In this document: in pieces, positions 61,389 through 64,000 of the stretch
Layout: each line of letters starts with the position of its first letter
Numbering within the stretch: position 1 is the first letter of the stretch
Source of the DNA: Roseivirga sp.
GTDB lineage: Bacteria > Bacteroidota > Bacteroidia > Cytophagales > Cyclobacteriaceae
Assembly (NCBI GenBank): GCA_021404565.1
Contig: JAAWWF010000027.1
Coordinates: 186,001-250,000, forward strand
Direction: 5' to 3'
Length of the DNA stretch: 64,000 nucleotides
Program-made: the position numbers and the translations under genes
The notes under the pieces: generated by a model
Seen by the model: the letters and a program-made list of their open reading frames with translations, nothing else
The model's database searches: none
What the model was told of the DNA's origin: nothing

Positions 61389-62504
61389 ATGCTGGAGGCT
61401 TTATTTATACTTCTGCTTATAGCCGCAGGTCAGGGAGTTTTTCTTTCGGCAACCCTTTGTACCAATCGAGACAAGGGGTTGTCGAATTTGTTTTTGGGCC
61501 TGATCGTACTCTTCTTTTCTCTACAGCTTTTCGACCTGGTACTGCTTTCTTCCGGTAAGGCACTGGAGTATCCGCATCTGACCTTTTGGAGCATCCCGTT
61601 CAATCTGGCTTTCGGTCCATTGCTCTATCTCTATACCGTCAGCATCATTTCAAAAAATGCACTGAGGAAAGTTCACTTATTCCACTTTGTACCTTTTCTG
61701 CTTCATCTGATCTATATCAGTGTCATCTACCACTTCCGAGGTGCTGAAGATAAGATCAAGATGATCCAGGAATTACTTTTAGTACAGGCTGGCGCAGCCG
61801 GTCAGCATCCTGCCCTCTCTGATTTGCTGGCAGCCATTGTCATGTACCTGCAGTTCGCCATCTATATGGTATTGAGTTACCGATTAAGGGCCAACCAAAA
61901 CCTCCCCGATACTAATCTTGTCAACTGGCTGCGAAAGCTGTGGCTGGCCATACTAATCATAGGACTCTTCGGACTGGTTCAGTTCCTGTTACTGACTGCC
62001 GGTATTGATCAGTATCCCCTCACTGGTTATCTGGCTGCGGCAATAGCGGTGCTTTATATCTACTCTGGTGCCATCGTATTACTCAAAAGACCCAAGGTCA
62101 TTTTCGGTCCGCCAGAAAGTCCAAAGTATCAGTATTCTTCGCTAGGTGCCGATGAAGGTTCAGGACTCCTGAAACGAATCAGGCATTATATGGCAGAGCA
62201 CAGTCCTTATAAGCAACCGGACCTTACACTGAAACAGCTGGCCACTCTGATGGAGCTTCCCGAAAGACATATTTCGCAAGCGATCAACGAGCAGTCCGGG
62301 CAGAATTTCAGCGACTTCCTGAATGAATACAGGGTAAATGAGTTCAAAGTCCAACTGATGAAGCCTGCCAACAAACACCTGAGTCTGCTGGGCATTGCCA
62401 TGGACTGCGGCTTCAATTCCAAGTCAACGTTCAATACGGTATTTAAGCGGTTTACCGGTCAGACACCCTCGGAATTCAAACGTCAGCAGCAGGAAAATAA
62501 TTAG
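61389..62504 (+). CDS. AraC-type regulator with membrane N-terminus
   Basis: The protein has 371 residues. The first ~235 residues contain about seven hydrophobic segments (LFILLLIAAGQGVFLSATLC, NLFLGLIVLFFSLQLFDLVL, IPFNLAFGPLLYLYTVSI). The C-terminal ~110 residues are the AraC HTH pair: LTLKQLATLMELPERHISQA and then LGIAMDCGFNSKSTFNTVFK, ending TGQTPSEFKRQQ. This fusion of a membrane sensor with an AraC DNA-binding domain is common in Bacteroidota; the signal is unknown. It starts 28 bases after BipA and is followed 61 bases on by an exported hydrolase that may be its target. Confidence 0.92.
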   Translation: MLEALFILLLIAAGQGVFLSATLCTNRDKGLSNLFLGLIVLFFSLQLFDLVLLSSGKALEYPHLTFWSIPFNLAFGPLLYLYTVSIISKNALRKVHLFHFVPFLLHLIYISVIYHFRGAEDKIKMIQELLLVQAGAAGQHPALSDLLAAIVMYLQFAIYMVLSYRLRANQNLPDTNLVNWLRKLWLAILIIGLFGLVQFLLLTAGIDQYPLTGYLAAAIAVLYIYSGAIVLLKRPKVIFGPPESPKYQYSSLGADEGSGLLKRIRHYMAEHSPYKQPDLTLKQLATLMELPERHISQAINEQSGQNFSDFLNEYRVNEFKVQLMKPANKHLSLLGIAMDCGFNSKSTFNTVFKRFTGQTPSEFKRQQQENN

Positions 62505-62565
62505 GTTCAGAAACATGTTTTCGGTCGCAAAAAACAGCCCCAGACTCGTTGTTTGAAGCAAAAAC

Positions 62566-63984
62566 ATGAAAAAGACTTTTCTCCTGACCCTCCTGCTTTT
62601 TGCTCAACATTTATCGGCACAGAAATTTGATATGGCTGGTTCATGGTTGGGTTCACTCGACTTTAGCGGACGTACCATGGACATTCTCATCACATTTGAA
62701 CAAACCGAAGGCAAGCTCACCGGAAACCTCAGCAGCGAAAAACAGCAGCTGAAAGATATCGGTATCAGCAATATACAGCTATCTCTACCCAACTTGAAAT
62801 TTGACATCCCTCTGGCCGGTGGAAAATGGACCGGTACGGTCAATCAAAAGGAAGGCAGACTGGAGGGAAACTGGATTCAAGGGCCCTACAAGGCTACGTT
62901 AAATCTGGTCAAACAGCAGGTTAAACCTCAACTCAGGATAAAAGACAGATCCCAGACACCGCAGGCACCTTTTCCCTATGATATAGAAGAGGTAAGCTTC
63001 ATCAATCAGCGTGACGAGACAATTCTGGCTGGCACCCTGACATTGCCAAAAGGAACAGGGCCCTTTCCTGCAGCGATATTACTGACCGTAGCTGGTCCCA
63101 ATGATCGAGATCAGTCCCATGGCAGCCCTCAGCACAAACCCTTTTTGGTGCTCGCTGATCATTTGACCCGACAGGGCTTTGCTGTACTCAGGGCGGACGA
63201 CAGAGGCATTGGAGGCTCTACAGGAGATCTTTTTCAGTCCACTATAGAGGATTTTGCCCATGATGCCCTGGCAGGTTTTGAATTGTTAAAACAACACCAG
63301 AGAATCGACCCTGAACAGATTGGTTTTATTGGTAATAGCGAAGGTACCCTGGTCGGACCAATGGCCGCTGCCATCAATAAAGAGACGGCCTTTATTGTCA
63401 CGCTGGGTGGCATGGGAATTCCCGGGGCCGAAGTAATACTGGACCAGGTGAGGGCTATAGGTCAGCTGGGAGGGCTTGACGAAACAGAAGTAGCAAAGCT
63501 TCGAGCCCACAGCCAGGAGCTTTTCGGAGTTATCAGAAATGAACTGGATAGCAAGAAGGTAGCTCAAAAGCTGAGAATTTTGCTTGAAAACAGTGAAAAA
63601 CCGGATATGGATGAAAGATTATTCCTCGTACCAAAGTCCATAGAGGAACAAATCAAAATCTTCTCCAGTCCCTGGTATCGTTATCAGGTCGACTTTGACC
63701 CTGCGCCCTTCCTACAATCCATTACCTGTCCCTTTCTGGCCTTACATGGTAGTCAGGACCCTTTTGTGGCTCCTGACAAGAACCTCGCAGCCATAGCAGC
63801 ACATTTACGAAAAGCCGGAAACCAACAATATGCCACCATGCTTTTACCCGGGCTCAATCATGTCTTTCAGGACGCAACCTCAGGTTCTCCTCTACTTTAC
63901 AATGAAAATGAAATCTCCTTTTCACCCAGGGCCCTGACCTTGATTAGTAGCTGGTTAAAAGTATCTTTGAAAATGAAGCCCTGA
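62566..63984 (+). CDS. Exported alpha/beta hydrolase
   Basis: The protein has 472 residues. The signal peptide ends FAQHLSAQ. Residues about 20-120 form an extra beta-rich domain (MAGSWLGSLDFSGRTMDILI, GKWTGTVNQKEGRLEGNW). The hydrolase core follows: AAILLTVAGPNDRDQSHGS as the oxyanion loop, RADDRGIGGSTGD, nucleophile motif GFIGNSEGTLVG (serine near 256), and late ALHGSQDPFVAPDKN and LNHVFQDA with acid and histidine. It probably cleaves an ester or peptide outside the cytoplasm; substrate unknown. Likely linked to the AraC-type regulator upstream. Confidence 0.9.
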   Translation: MKKTFLLTLLLFAQHLSAQKFDMAGSWLGSLDFSGRTMDILITFEQTEGKLTGNLSSEKQQLKDIGISNIQLSLPNLKFDIPLAGGKWTGTVNQKEGRLEGNWIQGPYKATLNLVKQQVKPQLRIKDRSQTPQAPFPYDIEEVSFINQRDETILAGTLTLPKGTGPFPAAILLTVAGPNDRDQSHGSPQHKPFLVLADHLTRQGFAVLRADDRGIGGSTGDLFQSTIEDFAHDALAGFELLKQHQRIDPEQIGFIGNSEGTLVGPMAAAINKETAFIVTLGGMGIPGAEVILDQVRAIGQLGGLDETEVAKLRAHSQELFGVIRNELDSKKVAQKLRILLENSEKPDMDERLFLVPKSIEEQIKIFSSPWYRYQVDFDPAPFLQSITCPFLALHGSQDPFVAPDKNLAAIAAHLRKAGNQQYATMLLPGLNHVFQDATSGSPLLYNENEISFSPRALTLISSWLKVSLKMKP

Positions 63985-64000
63985 TCACAACTTAAGAATC

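Overview
The window looks like a chromosome segment of a Bacteroidota bacterium, most likely of the Cytophagales. The evidence is a set of family hallmarks: a DUF6090 protein, a sigma/FecR/TonB-receptor/DUF4249 surface-signalling operon, a two-component-propeller histidine kinase, DUF2199 and SMI1/KNR4 proteins, many SPII lipoproteins, sulfatases, and promoters of the TAnnTTTG type. No rRNA, tRNA, CRISPR array, transposase or phage gene was seen.

Layout. 1-1100: start of an FG-GAP repeat protein (minus strand) and a weak small gene. 1161-3425: aconitase, ending in a good terminator. 3500-14000: an accessory stretch of short, AT-rich, mostly plus-strand single-gene units (DUF6090, DUF695-RraB, SRPBCC, DUF2200, RibD/DHFR-like, methyltransferase, NTF2-like and unknown proteins), interrupted by one minus-strand metallophosphoesterase. 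The spacers of this stretch carry repeated, foldable recombination-site-like sequences. In several units the first ~10 bases are complementary to a motif just after that unit's own gene, which is the geometry of integron cassettes with attC sites. No integrase is visible. This is the most interesting signal in the window.

14000-29700: exported and metabolic genes: an MBL-fold hydrolase, a PLP enzyme, an SpdH-like oxidoreductase, a cysteine-rich ECF-type sigma factor with two unknown genes behind it, a cupin, a sulfatase, a beta-lactamase-fold serine hydrolase and an SMI1/KNR4 protein. 29879-38741: patatin phospholipase, second sulfatase, solute-binding-like protein, M28 peptidase, then a tight DUF2199 / unknown / AbiEii-like nucleotidyltransferase run and a beta-propeller lipoprotein.

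38814-44662: minus-strand response regulator plus large propeller histidine kinase, next to a divergent kinase-like protein that has lost its catalytic motifs. 45090-47796: SnoaL-like protein, a MepB gene split by a -1 frameshift lying exactly on an A AAA AAG slippery heptamer, a nitrilase-family and an isochorismatase-family hydrolase. 47798-50261: a membrane-anchored DNA-binding-like protein divergent from a secreted LamG-like protein. 50374-55534 (minus): sigma factor, FecR anti-sigma, TonB receptor and DUF4249 lipoprotein. 55794-59166 (minus): two TldD/PmbA paralogues, only one with the metal-binding HExxxH. 59555-63984: BipA GTPase, an AraC-type membrane regulator and an exported alpha/beta hydrolase.
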